Source: Luteolibacter flavescens (GTDB lineage: Bacteria; Verrucomicrobiota; Verrucomicrobiia; Verrucomicrobiales; Akkermansiaceae). Taken from it: a stretch of DNA of 64,000 nt. The stretch's first letter is position 1. Each line of letters begins with the position of its first letter. The stretch covers positions 62,001 through 126,000 of the forward strand of contig NZ_JAPDDS010000009.1 of NCBI RefSeq assembly GCF_025950085.1. Reading direction: 5' to 3'. Shown here piece after piece: positions 27,363-35,922 of this stretch. The notes beneath the pieces are model-generated. The model had not been told where the DNA came from. It made no database searches and was given only the letters and a program-made list of their open reading frames with translations. The translations under genes and the position numbers were made by a program.

Positions 27363-28465
27363 CGGGCGTGAGGACGCTTTGGCTTCTCCTCTGCCTGCTG
27401 GTCGCCGGTTGTGGCGGCGGCAGCTACACGACCCGCACCGAGGAGACGGGTTACAAGGGCAGGGCGAAGCTGGATGCCTACCTCGCAGCCGCGCGCTTTC
27501 TGGAGCAGATGGACCACGCCGTCCTCAACAAGCCCGGCTGGCCGGACTTGGAAGACGTCTCGGTGATGATCGTGCCGGCATCGGTGCTGACCACCGATGC
27601 CTACGTCCGCGAGGTGAAGGACTGGGTGAGCGACGGCGGGCATCTCATTTGCCTGTTTGAGAACTCGGAGTCCTATCACGATGACTGGCGGGGCTCGGGA
27701 AGCTTACGCTATATCTTCGACGATGAAGCTGTGCCGAAGTCGCTCGATGCCTGGCTGAAGGAGCAGGGCTTCACCTTCAGCACGAGCGGCACGAAGGTGG
27801 AAGCGAAGCGCCTCGTGGTGGATGGCACGGGATACGAGGTTTTCGCGGAATCCATGCTGGGCGTGGATCACGACGGCAGGACGCGGCAGGCGATGGCCCA
27901 GTCATTCGTGGGCGATGGCATCGTCACGGTGATGATGGATGCGCGACCCTTCCGGAACCGCTACATCGGCGACCACGACCACGCGGAGCTACTGCTGGCG
28001 CTGGTGGACATGTCCTACTACGAGGGAACGGTCGCCATCATCCGCGACGGCGGGCTTTCCCTCTGGACGATGCTCTGGCGGCACGGCTGGCCTGCGCTCA
28101 TCGGCCTGCTGGTGCTGACGGTGGTGTGGCTGTGGAAGAACATGCCGCGCTTCGGCCCGATGCGCCGCGAGGACGAGCCGACCCACCAGCGCGACTACGA
28201 CCATCACCTGGAAGCGCTCGGCGACTTCCAATGGCGGCTCGACAAGGGGCAGGCGATGCTGCGCCCGCTGCGCGACTCGGTGCTGGAGCGCGCGATGCGC
28301 CATGGCGGCCAGCATCATGGCGATCTTTTCGAATGGATGGCCGAGCGCGCCGGGATGACCCGCGAGCGCGCCGAGCGGGCGATGACCCATGAGCGCCCGG
28401 CTGATCTCACTGCCTTTACCCGCGTGGTCGCGGATCTCCAAAAGCTTCACCTCTCACTCACATGA
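27359..28465 (+). CDS. DUF4350-type membrane-anchored lipoprotein
   Basis: The 368-residue protein has a lipoprotein signal (LLVAGC). An extracytoplasmic GATase-like region (about 70-225, with YVREVKDWVSDGGHLICL) is followed by a single membrane span (about 240-262, WPALIGLLVLTVVWLWKNM). The C-terminal cytosolic part contains RPLRDSVLERAM. This matches the DUF4350 arrangement found beside MoxR genes. A good Shine-Dalgarno, AGGAGG, lies 6 bases before the ATG, unlike the operon-leading genes of this window. The start overlaps the previous stop, and its own stop overlaps the MoxR start. Confidence 0.8.
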   Translation: MTGVRTLWLLLCLLVAGCGGGSYTTRTEETGYKGRAKLDAYLAAARFLEQMDHAVLNKPGWPDLEDVSVMIVPASVLTTDAYVREVKDWVSDGGHLICLFENSESYHDDWRGSGSLRYIFDDEAVPKSLDAWLKEQGFTFSTSGTKVEAKRLVVDGTGYEVFAESMLGVDHDGRTRQAMAQSFVGDGIVTVMMDARPFRNRYIGDHDHAELLLALVDMSYYEGTVAIIRDGGLSLWTMLWRHGWPALIGLLVLTVVWLWKNMPRFGPMRREDEPTHQRDYDHHLEALGDFQWRLDKGQAMLRPLRDSVLERAMRHGGQHHGDLFEWMAERAGMTRERAERAMTHERPADLTAFTRVVADLQKLHLSLT

Positions 28466-29460
28466 CCGAAGAAGACGCCGTACAATACGCCCCGCCCGCG
28501 CCGCCGCCTTCCGCCGATGCCTCAGCCTTGGTCGCCCGCCTGCGGGCGCAGGTGGAGCACGCCGTGATCGGCCAGCGCGAGGTGGTCAGCCAGGTGCTAG
28601 CCGGACTGCTGGCGGGCGGACACGTGCTGCTGGAGGGCAAGCCGGGTCTGGGCAAGACGATGTTGGTGGTGGCGCTTGCGCGGGCCTTCGGCGGGAATTT
28701 CGGCCGTATCCAGTTCACACCGGACCTGATGCCGTCGGACGTTACCGGCTTCCGGCTCTTTGACATGAAGAGCCAGACTTTCCAGCTCCGGCAGGGTCCG
28801 GTCTTCTGCAACCTGCTGCTGGCGGACGAGATCAACCGCGCGCCGGCCAAGACCCAGGCCTCCCTGCTGGAGGTGATGCAGGAGCGCCAGGTGACCATTG
28901 ATGGCGAGACGCTCCGGCTTTCGCCGCCCTTCATGACGCTGGCCACGCAGAATCCGGTGGAGCACGAGGGCACCTACCCGCTGCCGGAGGCGCAGCTCGA
29001 CCGCTTCCTGATGAAGATCATCATCGACTATCCGGAACGCGATGCCGAGTCGGAGATCGTTGCCCGCGCCGCCTCGGAAGCGCCGGGAGACTCCTCGACC
29101 TCGGAACTGCAGGTCGTGGCCACGCCGGAGGAAGTGGTGCGCGCTCAGGCCGCCGTCGCTGCCGTGCAGGTCGTGCGCGAGGTGGTGGACTACGCCGTGG
29201 CGATCGTCCAAGCGACGCGCGAGGCGAAGACCGTGTGGCTCGGTGCAGGCACCCGCGGCGCGATCGCGCTAGTCCGCATCGGCAAGGCCATCGCGGTAAT
29301 GCATGGCCGTCACTTCGTCATCCCGGACGACATCAAGGCCGCCGCGCTGCCGGTGCTGCGCCACCGTGTCCAGCTCGCGCCGGAAGTGGCGATGGGCGGG
29401 CAATCGATGGACGAGGTGCTCCGCATGATCGTCGATTCCGTGCCCGCGCCGCGGCAGTGA
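28462..29460 (+). CDS. MoxR-family AAA+ ATPase
   Basis: This 332-residue cytosolic ATPase is thought to act as a chaperone that inserts cofactors or remodels VWA-domain partners. Motifs are VIGQREVV, Walker A LEGKPGLGKTML, Walker B LLADEINRAPAK, sensor 1 ATQNPVEHEGTYPLPEAQLDRF and the C-terminal lid with AVMHGRHFVIPDDIK. An N-terminal Pro-rich tail (about 10-20) is unusual but short. It overlaps the DUF4350 gene by four bases. The DUF58 partner follows after 86 bases. Confidence 0.94.
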   Translation: MTEEDAVQYAPPAPPPSADASALVARLRAQVEHAVIGQREVVSQVLAGLLAGGHVLLEGKPGLGKTMLVVALARAFGGNFGRIQFTPDLMPSDVTGFRLFDMKSQTFQLRQGPVFCNLLLADEINRAPAKTQASLLEVMQERQVTIDGETLRLSPPFMTLATQNPVEHEGTYPLPEAQLDRFLMKIIIDYPERDAESEIVARAASEAPGDSSTSELQVVATPEEVVRAQAAVAAVQVVREVVDYAVAIVQATREAKTVWLGAGTRGAIALVRIGKAIAVMHGRHFVIPDDIKAAALPVLRHRVQLAPEVAMGGQSMDEVLRMIVDSVPAPRQ

Positions 29461-29546
29461 TCCAAGCGGCTTTCCACGCCAGTGAGGGGGCTTTCCACAT
29501 CCGGGAATTTGAAATCTGAGATTCGAAATTTGAGATCCGACTACGC

Positions 29547-30854
29547 ATGAGTCCGACTGCCAGAGCGCTGGGTATCGTGGTGGCGTGGGCCCTTTTCGGG
29601 CTCGCGGCCTCGGTGTGGCGCGAGCTGGTGACGCCGTGGTGGATTTCCGCGGTGGTGCTGGCGGTGACGGCGCTGGTCGATGGCATCGTGCTGAAGCGCT
29701 TCGCACCGGTGGAGATCTCGCGGCGCTTGCCAGGCCGCTTCGCCGTAGGCGAGGCGTCGGACGTGCGGCTGGATGTCCGGAATCCCGGGCGCTTTCCGGC
29801 GGTCGTCGAGATCTTCGACGGCATTCCCGCCGGTGGCCAGGCGGAGGCCATGCCATGGGCAGGCACCATCCAGGGTAGCGGCGGGAAGGCCCGCGTGACG
29901 CACCCGGTGCGGCTCATCGAGCGCGGCATGGCGTCCTTCGGGAAGGTCCACGTGCAGCGGACGTCCCTGCTGGGTCTCTGGCGCAGGCGGCACCTCGCGG
30001 GCGAAGCCGAGCAGGTGAAGGTCTATCCGGACTACGAGCCGGTCTTGAAATTCGCGCTGCTCGCGATGCAGGCGCGGCAGGAGCAGATGGGCATCGTGCG
30101 GAAGGCCTACGCTGGCAGCAGCCGCGATTTCCACCAGCTCCGCGAATACCGCGAGGGCGATCCCATGTCGCAGATCGACTGGAAGGCCACCTCGCGCCGC
30201 GTCGCGCTGATCAGCCGCGAATTCCAAGAGCAGCGGAACCAGATCGTCATCTTCCTCACCGATACCGGCCGCCGGATGCGGGCGATGGATGGCGAGCTCC
30301 CGCAATTCGACCACTGCCTGAATGCAATGTTGCTGCTGTCCTACGTGGCGCTGCGGCAGGGCGACCAGGTCGGCGTGCAGGCCTTCGGCGGGACGAACCG
30401 CTGGCTGCCGCCGGTGAAGGGCGCGCACTCGATGGCGGTGCTGCTGAATCATCTCTTCGACTACCAGACCACGCCGGAGCCCAGCGACTTCGCCGCGGCG
30501 GCGGAGAGCCTGCTCGCGCGGCAAAAGCGCCGGGCGCTGGTGGTGGTGATGACCAACCTGCGCGGCGAGGATTCCTCCGAGCTGATCCCCGCGCTGCGGC
30601 TCCTGCGGTCGAAGCACCTCGTGATGCTCGCCAGCCTCCGGGAGCGCTCGGTGGAGGATGCGAGGACGAAGCCGATCGACGAGTTTTCCGACGCCCTCCG
30701 CTTCGCCGCGGCGGAGCGCTACGATGCCGAGCGCGCCGAGGTGCTGGCGACGCTCCAAGGCTCGGGCATTCTCACCGTGGATGTCCCGGCGCAGCAGTTC
30801 CCAATCGCGCTGGCGAACCGCTACCTCGATATCAAGGCTGCGGGGCGCTTGTGA
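29547..30854 (+). CDS. DUF58 protein (VWA-like MoxR partner)
   Basis: The protein has 435 residues. Two hydrophobic segments at the N-terminus (about 8-45) are followed by a beta-rich domain. The DUF58 signature is REYREGDPMSQIDWKATSR, and a VWA-like fold covers about 225-400 (QIVIFLTDTGRRM). DUF58 proteins usually pair with MoxR ATPases. The 86-base spacer before it carries a degenerate palindrome (TTTGAAATCTGAGATTCGAAATTT spread over 29510-29533). Its 3' end overlaps the convergent superinfection-type gene by 23 bases. Confidence 0.9.
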   Translation: MSPTARALGIVVAWALFGLAASVWRELVTPWWISAVVLAVTALVDGIVLKRFAPVEISRRLPGRFAVGEASDVRLDVRNPGRFPAVVEIFDGIPAGGQAEAMPWAGTIQGSGGKARVTHPVRLIERGMASFGKVHVQRTSLLGLWRRRHLAGEAEQVKVYPDYEPVLKFALLAMQARQEQMGIVRKAYAGSSRDFHQLREYREGDPMSQIDWKATSRRVALISREFQEQRNQIVIFLTDTGRRMRAMDGELPQFDHCLNAMLLLSYVALRQGDQVGVQAFGGTNRWLPPVKGAHSMAVLLNHLFDYQTTPEPSDFAAAAESLLARQKRRALVVVMTNLRGEDSSELIPALRLLRSKHLVMLASLRERSVEDARTKPIDEFSDALRFAAAERYDAERAEVLATLQGSGILTVDVPAQQFPIALANRYLDIKAAGRL

Positions 30855-31281
30855 GCGGCTCCTGGCTCTCGACTTCGGCGATGGCCCAGACGAAAGCGCC
30901 GACCCAGCCGAAGAAGGTCCAGCCAACGAGGAAATTGAGCGCCAGGATCGCCCCTGACCGGCGCACCTGGTAATTCCACGCGACGACGGCGGGCAGGAAA
31001 TAGACGACGATGCCCGCGAGGATCACGACGACGAAGCCGAGCCACTGCAAAACGGCAGGCATCGACCGCACGATGGCTTCCTCGCCGAAGTAGTAGAAGC
31101 CCACCGCTGACGCGACCACCGCCAGGGCGAGGCCGATGACCCACCGGCCCCACAGCGGCAGGGCGTGCTCTTCACCCAGCGTTCTCCGGCGTCGCGCGTG
31201 GCGGGGCTCGTAGGCCTCCTCCGGGATGGGGGCCGGCTTGGAGTCCATGAACTTCGCGCGGAGGGTTTCGAGGTTTTCCAT
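30832..31281 (-). CDS. Superinfection-immunity-like small membrane protein
   Basis: This 149-residue protein has a cytosolic Arg-rich start and two to three membrane spans (about 48-68, 78-100, 115-138). The C-terminal region VVYFLPAVVAWNYQVRRSG plus ALNFLVGWTFFGWVGAFVWA fits the T4 superinfection-immunity (Imm) family, which is widespread in bacteria outside phages. No phage gene is nearby, so a phage-exclusion role is only a possibility. The start is supported by a promoter ending 6 bases upstream. It converges on and overlaps the DUF58 gene. Confidence 0.75.
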   Translation of the reverse strand: MENLETLRAKFMDSKPAPIPEEAYEPRHARRRRTLGEEHALPLWGRWVIGLALAVVASAVGFYYFGEEAIVRSMPAVLQWLGFVVVILAGIVVYFLPAVVAWNYQVRRSGAILALNFLVGWTFFGWVGAFVWAIAEVESQEPLTSAPQP

Positions 31282-31287
31282 TCGGAC

Positions 31288-31315
31288 AAGTTATCCGCGG
31301 CGTCGCGTTTCGCAA
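31288..31315 (-). promoter_or_regulatory. Predicted promoter of the superinfection-like gene
   Basis: On the minus strand TTGCGA (31315-31310), a 16-base spacer and TAACTT (31293-31288) end 6 bases before the ATG. The promoter is back to back with the one at 31327-31355. Confidence 0.55.
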
Positions 31316-31326
31316 GATCCCGTATC

Positions 31327-31355
31327 TTGCCGAAAGCGTGTCCGCCCGCTATGTC
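31327..31355 (+). promoter_or_regulatory. Predicted promoter of the exported hydrolase
   Basis: TTGCCG (31327-31332), a 17-base spacer and TATGTC (31350-31355) end 11 bases before the ATG at 31367. The -35 box lies only 11 bases from that of the divergent gene. Confidence 0.55.
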
Positions 31356-31366
31356 CTGCGCCGTTC

Positions 31367-32959
31367 ATGACTCTCATCCGGCTCGCGGCAGTATCCCTCA
31401 CCGTCGTCCTCTGCCAGTGCGGCACGCCGTCCGCGCCGAAGTGCAGCGTGGTGCCGCGTGCGTCGCGCGGTGAGCCATCGGCTTTCATCGAGCAGGCACG
31501 GCAGGGCTGGCGCGGCATGGCCTCGGCGGGCAGCGCGGCGGAGCGGGAGCAGGCGCGCGTGTCCTACAATGACGCGGTGGCGAAGCTCTTCGACCAGCTC
31601 CACTGCGGCAGCGGCACCCTGCATGACAAGGCGGCGAGGATGGGCACCACCATCGACGAGACGCGCACGCTCGGTGCGGGCATCCGCGTGCAGGATCTGG
31701 ATGCCATCCTGCCCGCATCGAGGATCTCGACGAAGAATGTCGGCCAGCGCCATGTGGAGGACGGCCTCGGCGTGCCGGTGGTGGGGTGGAAAAAGACCGC
31801 CGAGGAAGGCGAGCCGCGCTGGCAATTCGAGCCTCCGACCGGCGTGCCGCTGAATCTCACCGCGGTGCTGCGCTTTCCCGAGAGGAAGTCGCCGGAGTGG
31901 GCCTTCGTCTATCCGGGGCGCTCGGATACGGAGAAGGTCGGTACGCGCGCGATGGATCTGGCCGCGGACTGGTCCGCGCCCTCGGCCTTCTATTGGCAGA
32001 TGAGCAATCTCGACGACCTGGACCTCGAGAAGGTTTTCCTGCCGAGCCGCTTCAGCGAGGAGACCGCGCTCTACGTTTCCACGCCCTACGATCCGAAGCG
32101 CATCCCACTGATCGTGGTGCACGGGCTGAATTCCAGCCCCGGTGCCTTCAAGAGGCTCTACAATGAGCTGAATCGCGAGAAGTGGTTCCGCGAGAACTAT
32201 CAGGTGTGGTTCTTCAGCTACCCGACGGGAAACAACTGGACCTACAATGCCGCGCGCTTCCGCTTCGCGATGAGGCAAGCGGACAAGTATGCGCGCAGGC
32301 AGGGGCCGGTGGACCAGTGGGAGAAGATGGTGGTGATCGGCCACTCGATGGGTGGCGTGATCACCCAGGCATCGCTGAAAAAACCCGGCAACCGGATCTA
32401 CGAGGCCTTCGAGGATCGTCCGCTGGAGCAGCTCACCACGAACAAGAAAACCCTCGCCGCGGTGAAGGCGCTGGCGATGTACGAGCCGGTGGACACTCCC
32501 GACCGCGTGATCTTCATGGCCGCACCTCATCGCGGCTCCCCGATGGCGGACCGCTTTTTCTCCGAGTGGATGGTGAAGCTGATCCGCCTGCCGAAGACGA
32601 TGACGGTGGATCTCGTGGACTTCACGCTGAACGATTTTTCCAGCGTGATGACGAACGGCAGGACGTCATCGAAGGGCTGGTTCACCAGCATCGGCTCGCT
32701 CTCACCCTCGTATCCCGCCTACGACGCTCTCCGCGACGTGCCTTTCCGCAATGGCGTGAAGGTCCACTCCGTCATCGGCGACCGGGGCAGGGGAGACTCG
32801 CCGGATAGCTCCGATGGCATCGTGCCCTACTGGTCCTCGCACCTCGCGAAGGCGGAGAGCGAGTGCATCGTGCCGTACAACCACAGCGTCCAGAATTGCC
32901 CGAAGGCCGCCGTCGAGGTGAAGCGGATCCTGGAGATGCACTTGAAGCAGGGTCGCTGA
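31367..32959 (+). CDS. Exported lipase/esterase-like alpha/beta hydrolase
   Basis: This 530-residue protein has a signal ending in VVLCQC, a likely lipobox. The first 200 residues have no motif I know. The hydrolase domain (about 240-520) shows IPLIVVHGLNSSPGAFK (oxyanion region), the nucleophile elbow VVIGHSMGGVI and a C-terminal IVPYNHSVQNCP with the probable catalytic His after GIVPYWSSHL. The fold resembles lipases and PGAP1-like esterases. The substrate is unknown. A promoter close to the ATG supports the start, although the frame is open upstream. Confidence 0.82.
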   Translation: MTLIRLAAVSLTVVLCQCGTPSAPKCSVVPRASRGEPSAFIEQARQGWRGMASAGSAAEREQARVSYNDAVAKLFDQLHCGSGTLHDKAARMGTTIDETRTLGAGIRVQDLDAILPASRISTKNVGQRHVEDGLGVPVVGWKKTAEEGEPRWQFEPPTGVPLNLTAVLRFPERKSPEWAFVYPGRSDTEKVGTRAMDLAADWSAPSAFYWQMSNLDDLDLEKVFLPSRFSEETALYVSTPYDPKRIPLIVVHGLNSSPGAFKRLYNELNREKWFRENYQVWFFSYPTGNNWTYNAARFRFAMRQADKYARRQGPVDQWEKMVVIGHSMGGVITQASLKKPGNRIYEAFEDRPLEQLTTNKKTLAAVKALAMYEPVDTPDRVIFMAAPHRGSPMADRFFSEWMVKLIRLPKTMTVDLVDFTLNDFSSVMTNGRTSSKGWFTSIGSLSPSYPAYDALRDVPFRNGVKVHSVIGDRGRGDSPDSSDGIVPYWSSHLAKAESECIVPYNHSVQNCPKAAVEVKRILEMHLKQGR

Positions 32960-33031
32960 TCGCCGCGTGGACGCCTCGCACACGCGCGGAATGCCTCGCC
33001 AAGCCCCGCGGCGCGCTTTAGCAAAGCCGCG

Positions 33032-34318
33032 ATGCCCAACCGCTTCTACGGCGCCTTCGATACCGAGCGATTCTCCGGGAAAGCCGATTTCGCGGATTTC
33101 CGCACGCCCTTCCAGATCGACCGGGACCGCGTGCTGCACACGCCTGCCTTCCGGCGCTTGCAGAACAAGACGCAGGTTTTCTGGAGCGGCGAGTACGACT
33201 TCTATCGCACGCGGCTGACGCACTCGCTGGAGGTCGCGCAGATTGGTCGCTCGATCTGCCACTGGCTGATGTCGCGCGGGGAGCATCTTTCGGAGGACTT
33301 CTACATCGATCCGGATCTCGTGGAGGCGGCCTGCCTCTCCCACGATCTTGGGCACCCGCCCTTCGGCCACGCGGGGGAGCGGACGCTGAATCACCTGATG
33401 GGCCCGTACGGTGGCTTCGAGGGGAATGCGCAGACGCTGCGCCTGCTCACCGAGCGGATCTTTTCCGCGAAGCGCACTGGCATGGACCCCAGCCGCGCCT
33501 TCCTGGATGCGGTGCTGAAATACAAGTCGCTGTGGAGCGAGCTGCGGACCGCGGACAAGCTGCCGGAGCACCATTTCCTCTACGACTTCCAGCACACGTG
33601 GCTCGACTGGGCGATGGGTGGGAATGACTTCCCCGCGGAGTATCCTCCGGGCAAGGAGCGCGATTCCTTCAAGTCCATCGAGTGCCAGGTCATGGACTGG
33701 GCGGACGATACCGCCTACTCGCTGAATGACCTCGCGGACAGTGTGCGCGCCGGCTTCCTGCGCATCGAGCGCATCGAGGCATGGGCGGAGAAGCACGGGG
33801 TGGAGGTGGGGGATGATACGCCATTGGGCGAGCTGATCCGCTCGATCCGCAAGCGCCGCGTGGACCCCTTCGTCGGGTCGCGAATCGGTCGCTACATCCG
33901 CGCCGCGACGCTCGTCACCGACACGAATTTCCTCAGCGGCGCGACGAACCGCTACCGCTACCGGCTGGTCGTCGATCCCGCGGTGAAGGCGGAGTCGAAG
34001 CTCTTCAAGAAGCTCGCTTTCGAGGTAGTCTTCCTTTCCCCGCAGCTCAAGCAACTCGAGCACAAGGGCAACCACCTCCTGCACGGCCTGTGGGACGTGC
34101 TCGTGAAGCGCTACGTCACCAGCGACAACATCGACGGACAGACCTTCCAGCTCCTCCCCGAAGACGCCGCCATCGAGATCGGTCAGGCGGAGACGGAGGC
34201 GCAAAAGGCCCGCCTCATCTGCGACTTCCTCGCGGGGATGACGGATGGCTACGCCTCGCGGATGTACAAGCGGCTTTTCACCCCGGACTTCGGGTCAATC
34301 GGGGATTTGATCGGGTAG
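33032..34318 (+). CDS. dgt: Deoxyguanosinetriphosphate triphosphohydrolase-like HD protein
   Basis: It hydrolyses dNTPs to nucleoside and triphosphate. At 428 residues it fits the type of dGTPase-like proteins. The N-terminal RDRVLHTPAFRRLQNKTQVF is followed by the HD metal motif: TRLTHSLEV (His), SHDLGHPPFGHAGE (His-Asp) and MDWADDTAYS (Asp). The DNA- or effector-binding C-terminus is helical. The exact dNTP preference is unknown. A TAGCAA box lies 7 bases before the ATG, but no good -35 box is visible. Confidence 0.92.
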   Translation: MPNRFYGAFDTERFSGKADFADFRTPFQIDRDRVLHTPAFRRLQNKTQVFWSGEYDFYRTRLTHSLEVAQIGRSICHWLMSRGEHLSEDFYIDPDLVEAACLSHDLGHPPFGHAGERTLNHLMGPYGGFEGNAQTLRLLTERIFSAKRTGMDPSRAFLDAVLKYKSLWSELRTADKLPEHHFLYDFQHTWLDWAMGGNDFPAEYPPGKERDSFKSIECQVMDWADDTAYSLNDLADSVRAGFLRIERIEAWAEKHGVEVGDDTPLGELIRSIRKRRVDPFVGSRIGRYIRAATLVTDTNFLSGATNRYRYRLVVDPAVKAESKLFKKLAFEVVFLSPQLKQLEHKGNHLLHGLWDVLVKRYVTSDNIDGQTFQLLPEDAAIEIGQAETEAQKARLICDFLAGMTDGYASRMYKRLFTPDFGSIGDLIG

Positions 34319-34328
34319 GGCGGGTGAA

Positions 34329-34356
34329 TTGACACGAGACCCTGCTTTGCTATTGT
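34329..34356 (+). promoter_or_regulatory. Strong sigma-70-like promoter of the VapBC-type module
   Basis: A perfect TTGACA (34329-34334), a 16-base spacer and TATTGT (34351-34356) end 8 bases before the ATG. The transcript should start at or next to the start codon. Confidence 0.75.
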
Positions 34357-34364
34357 GGGTCGCG

Positions 34365-34607
34365 ATGATCACCGTGGAAATGCACGAGGCGCAGATCCGC
34401 TTTGCCGAATTGGTGAAGGATGCGAGTCGCGGCGATGAGGTGGTGATCTGTGAGGATGGCAAGCCGGTCGCGCGCCTTTCCTCGGCAGTCGTTCCCCGCG
34501 GACGTCGCAATCTGGAGCCCGATCCCGCTCTTCGCCCGATCCTTGCTCCCAGCTACGATCCTGCGGAGCCTCTGGCAGAAGATGAATGGCCCCGGGATTG
34601 CCGATGA
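34365..34607 (+). CDS. Antitoxin, Phd/YefM-like
   Basis: This 80-residue protein begins MITVEMHEAQIRFAELVKDA and continues GDEVVICEDGKPVARL, the conserved N-terminal DNA-binding region of Phd/YefM antitoxins. The acidic C-terminus (PAEPLAEDEWP) probably wraps the toxin. The stop overlaps the toxin start by four bases. Antitoxins of this type repress their own promoter, which here lies directly upstream. Confidence 0.85.
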   Translation: MITVEMHEAQIRFAELVKDASRGDEVVICEDGKPVARLSSAVVPRGRRNLEPDPALRPILAPSYDPAEPLAEDEWPRDCR

Positions 34608-34990
34608 ATCTCTTGCTGGATACCTGCGCTCTTCTGGCACTGGCCGCAGGTTCATTGCCACGGGCGGCGCGCGAGGCCTTGGAAGCAGGCGGTGATGCCT
34701 GTATCAGCCCGGTGGTGGTCTGGGAGATTGCGATCAAGGTGAAGACCGGCAAGCTCCAGCTTCCGACCGATCCGCTGGCTTGGGCGGAGGCGCTTGCGAC
34801 GCGCCATTCCCTGAATCTGGACAGGCACGTACCGGATATCTCGGTCTTTTGCGCGGCGGCGGATCTTCCGCTGATCCACCGCGATCCCTTTGATCGCGTT
34901 GTCGTGGCTACAGCACTTCAGAGAGGGTTCACGATTCTGACTTCGGATCGGATCATTCCGACTTATCCGGGTGTGAAAGTGATCTGGTGA
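34604..34990 (+). CDS. PIN-domain toxin, VapC-like
   Basis: This 128-residue PIN ribonuclease has acidic residues in the expected places: MNLLLDTCALL (Asp6), SPVVVWEIAIKVKTGKL (Glu) and LIHRDPFDRVVVATAL (two Asp). The family cuts tRNA or rRNA when free of its antitoxin. The reading frame opens 18 bases earlier, but the ATG at 34604 overlaps the antitoxin stop (ATGA) and starts the PIN strand. It converges with the nucleotidyltransferase gene after 4 bases. Confidence 0.88.
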   Translation: MNLLLDTCALLALAAGSLPRAAREALEAGGDACISPVVVWEIAIKVKTGKLQLPTDPLAWAEALATRHSLNLDRHVPDISVFCAAADLPLIHRDPFDRVVVATALQRGFTILTSDRIIPTYPGVKVIW

Positions 34991-34994
34991 CTTG

Positions 34995-35558
34995 CTATAG
35001 CGGCGGGATCTCCGCCAGCACGCGATGCAGTCGGTCCATGGTGCCGTGAATCCCGCACCATTTCTCGATGTAGCTCATGTCGAGATTTTCCGGGCCTTGC
35101 ACGGCGAGCACGTCGCGGGCGTCATCAAGGTCCTTCGGCCGCGCCCACCTGAGCTTTTGCACGACGATGTCCTCTGCCGTGGGCACATGAATCTCCCTGC
35201 CCAGAATCGGCACATAGGTCCGCGTGCGACGTGAGAATTCCGATTGGACGAAAGGATCGTCGAACATCTCGAAAAGCTCGACCTTGTAGTGCGGCGTGGT
35301 TGTCGAAACACCGACCCAGCGCTTGCCCCAGGTGAGCGTGTCGAACTGGACCTGCGGATCGAATTCCACGAGAGGTCGGAATGCCTCGATGAGCTGGCGG
35401 ATTCCCAAATTGTCGTCGGTGGCTACGAGAAAATCGATGTCCTTGGTTGCACGGGGGATGCCGTAGGTTCCCGCGGCGATCGCACCCACCGCCATGTGTG
35501 GAACTCCACTCTTTTCGGCGATGTCGAAAAGTTGGCCGGCCAGTTCTTCGAGTTTCAT
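34995..35558 (-). CDS. Nucleotidyltransferase-fold protein (AbiEii/MNT-like)
   Basis: This 187-residue protein has a polymerase-beta-type fold. The signature GAIAAGTYGIPRATKDIDFLV corresponds to the G-S/G...D-x-D active site of minimal nucleotidyltransferases. Later EIHVPTAEDIVVQKL and RPKDLDDARDVL match the conserved C-terminal half of AbiEii-like toxins. It overlaps the small upstream gene by four bases, so the two form a unit. Its likely role is a toxin-type nucleotidyltransferase, but this is inferred from fold and layout only. Confidence 0.75.
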   Translation of the reverse strand: MKLEELAGQLFDIAEKSGVPHMAVGAIAAGTYGIPRATKDIDFLVATDDNLGIRQLIEAFRPLVEFDPQVQFDTLTWGKRWVGVSTTTPHYKVELFEMFDDPFVQSEFSRRTRTYVPILGREIHVPTAEDIVVQKLRWARPKDLDDARDVLAVQGPENLDMSYIEKWCGIHGTMDRLHRVLAEIPPL

Positions 35559-35836
35559 CGGGCAAGCGGAGGCGTGGTGGTATAGAGCCCGGCTTCATGC
35601 ACCTTCGCCAGCCGGTCGAGCGAGCGACGGACTTCCTTCCACCCCGCTTCGTGGTCATCCGTGCCGAGGCGTTTCATCGCACCGGCATGCATGAGGTGAA
35701 ATTGGAACGTGGATAGTTCGAAAACATCGGAGCAGCGCTCGCCCGGAGTCAGCTCCCTCGCACGCAGCACTTTCTCCCTGTAAATCGCGTCCTGAAGCTC
35801 CTTCAGCGCGTCGGGAGTGTCGTGCGGGTTCGCCAT
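35555..35836 (-). CDS. Small partner of the nucleotidyltransferase, possible antitoxin
   Basis: This protein has 93 residues and is mostly helical. It contains ALKELQDAIYREKVLRAREL and a Met/His/Trp-containing middle (QFHLMHAGAMKRLG). I recognise no named family. It is the first gene of a two-gene operon with the nucleotidyltransferase (4-base overlap) and sits next to a VapBC pair. A promoter ends 9 bases upstream. Small size, order and overlap suggest an antitoxin, without direct evidence. Confidence 0.6.
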   Translation of the reverse strand: MANPHDTPDALKELQDAIYREKVLRARELTPGERCSDVFELSTFQFHLMHAGAMKRLGTDDHEAGWKEVRRSLDRLAKVHEAGLYTTTPPLAR

Positions 35837-35845
35837 TTCGGTGCT

Positions 35846-35874
35846 ATCCTACGGAGAAGCCGCGCTGCCGACAA
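35846..35874 (-). promoter_or_regulatory. Predicted promoter of the nucleotidyltransferase module
   Basis: On the minus strand TTGTCG (35874-35869), a 17-base spacer and TAGGAT (35851-35846) end 9 bases before the ATG. The layout mirrors the VapBC promoter. Confidence 0.6.
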
Positions 35875-35922
35875 CCCCCGGCTTGACCCCATGGCGGCGA
35901 TTCGTTCACCTGAACACGTCCT

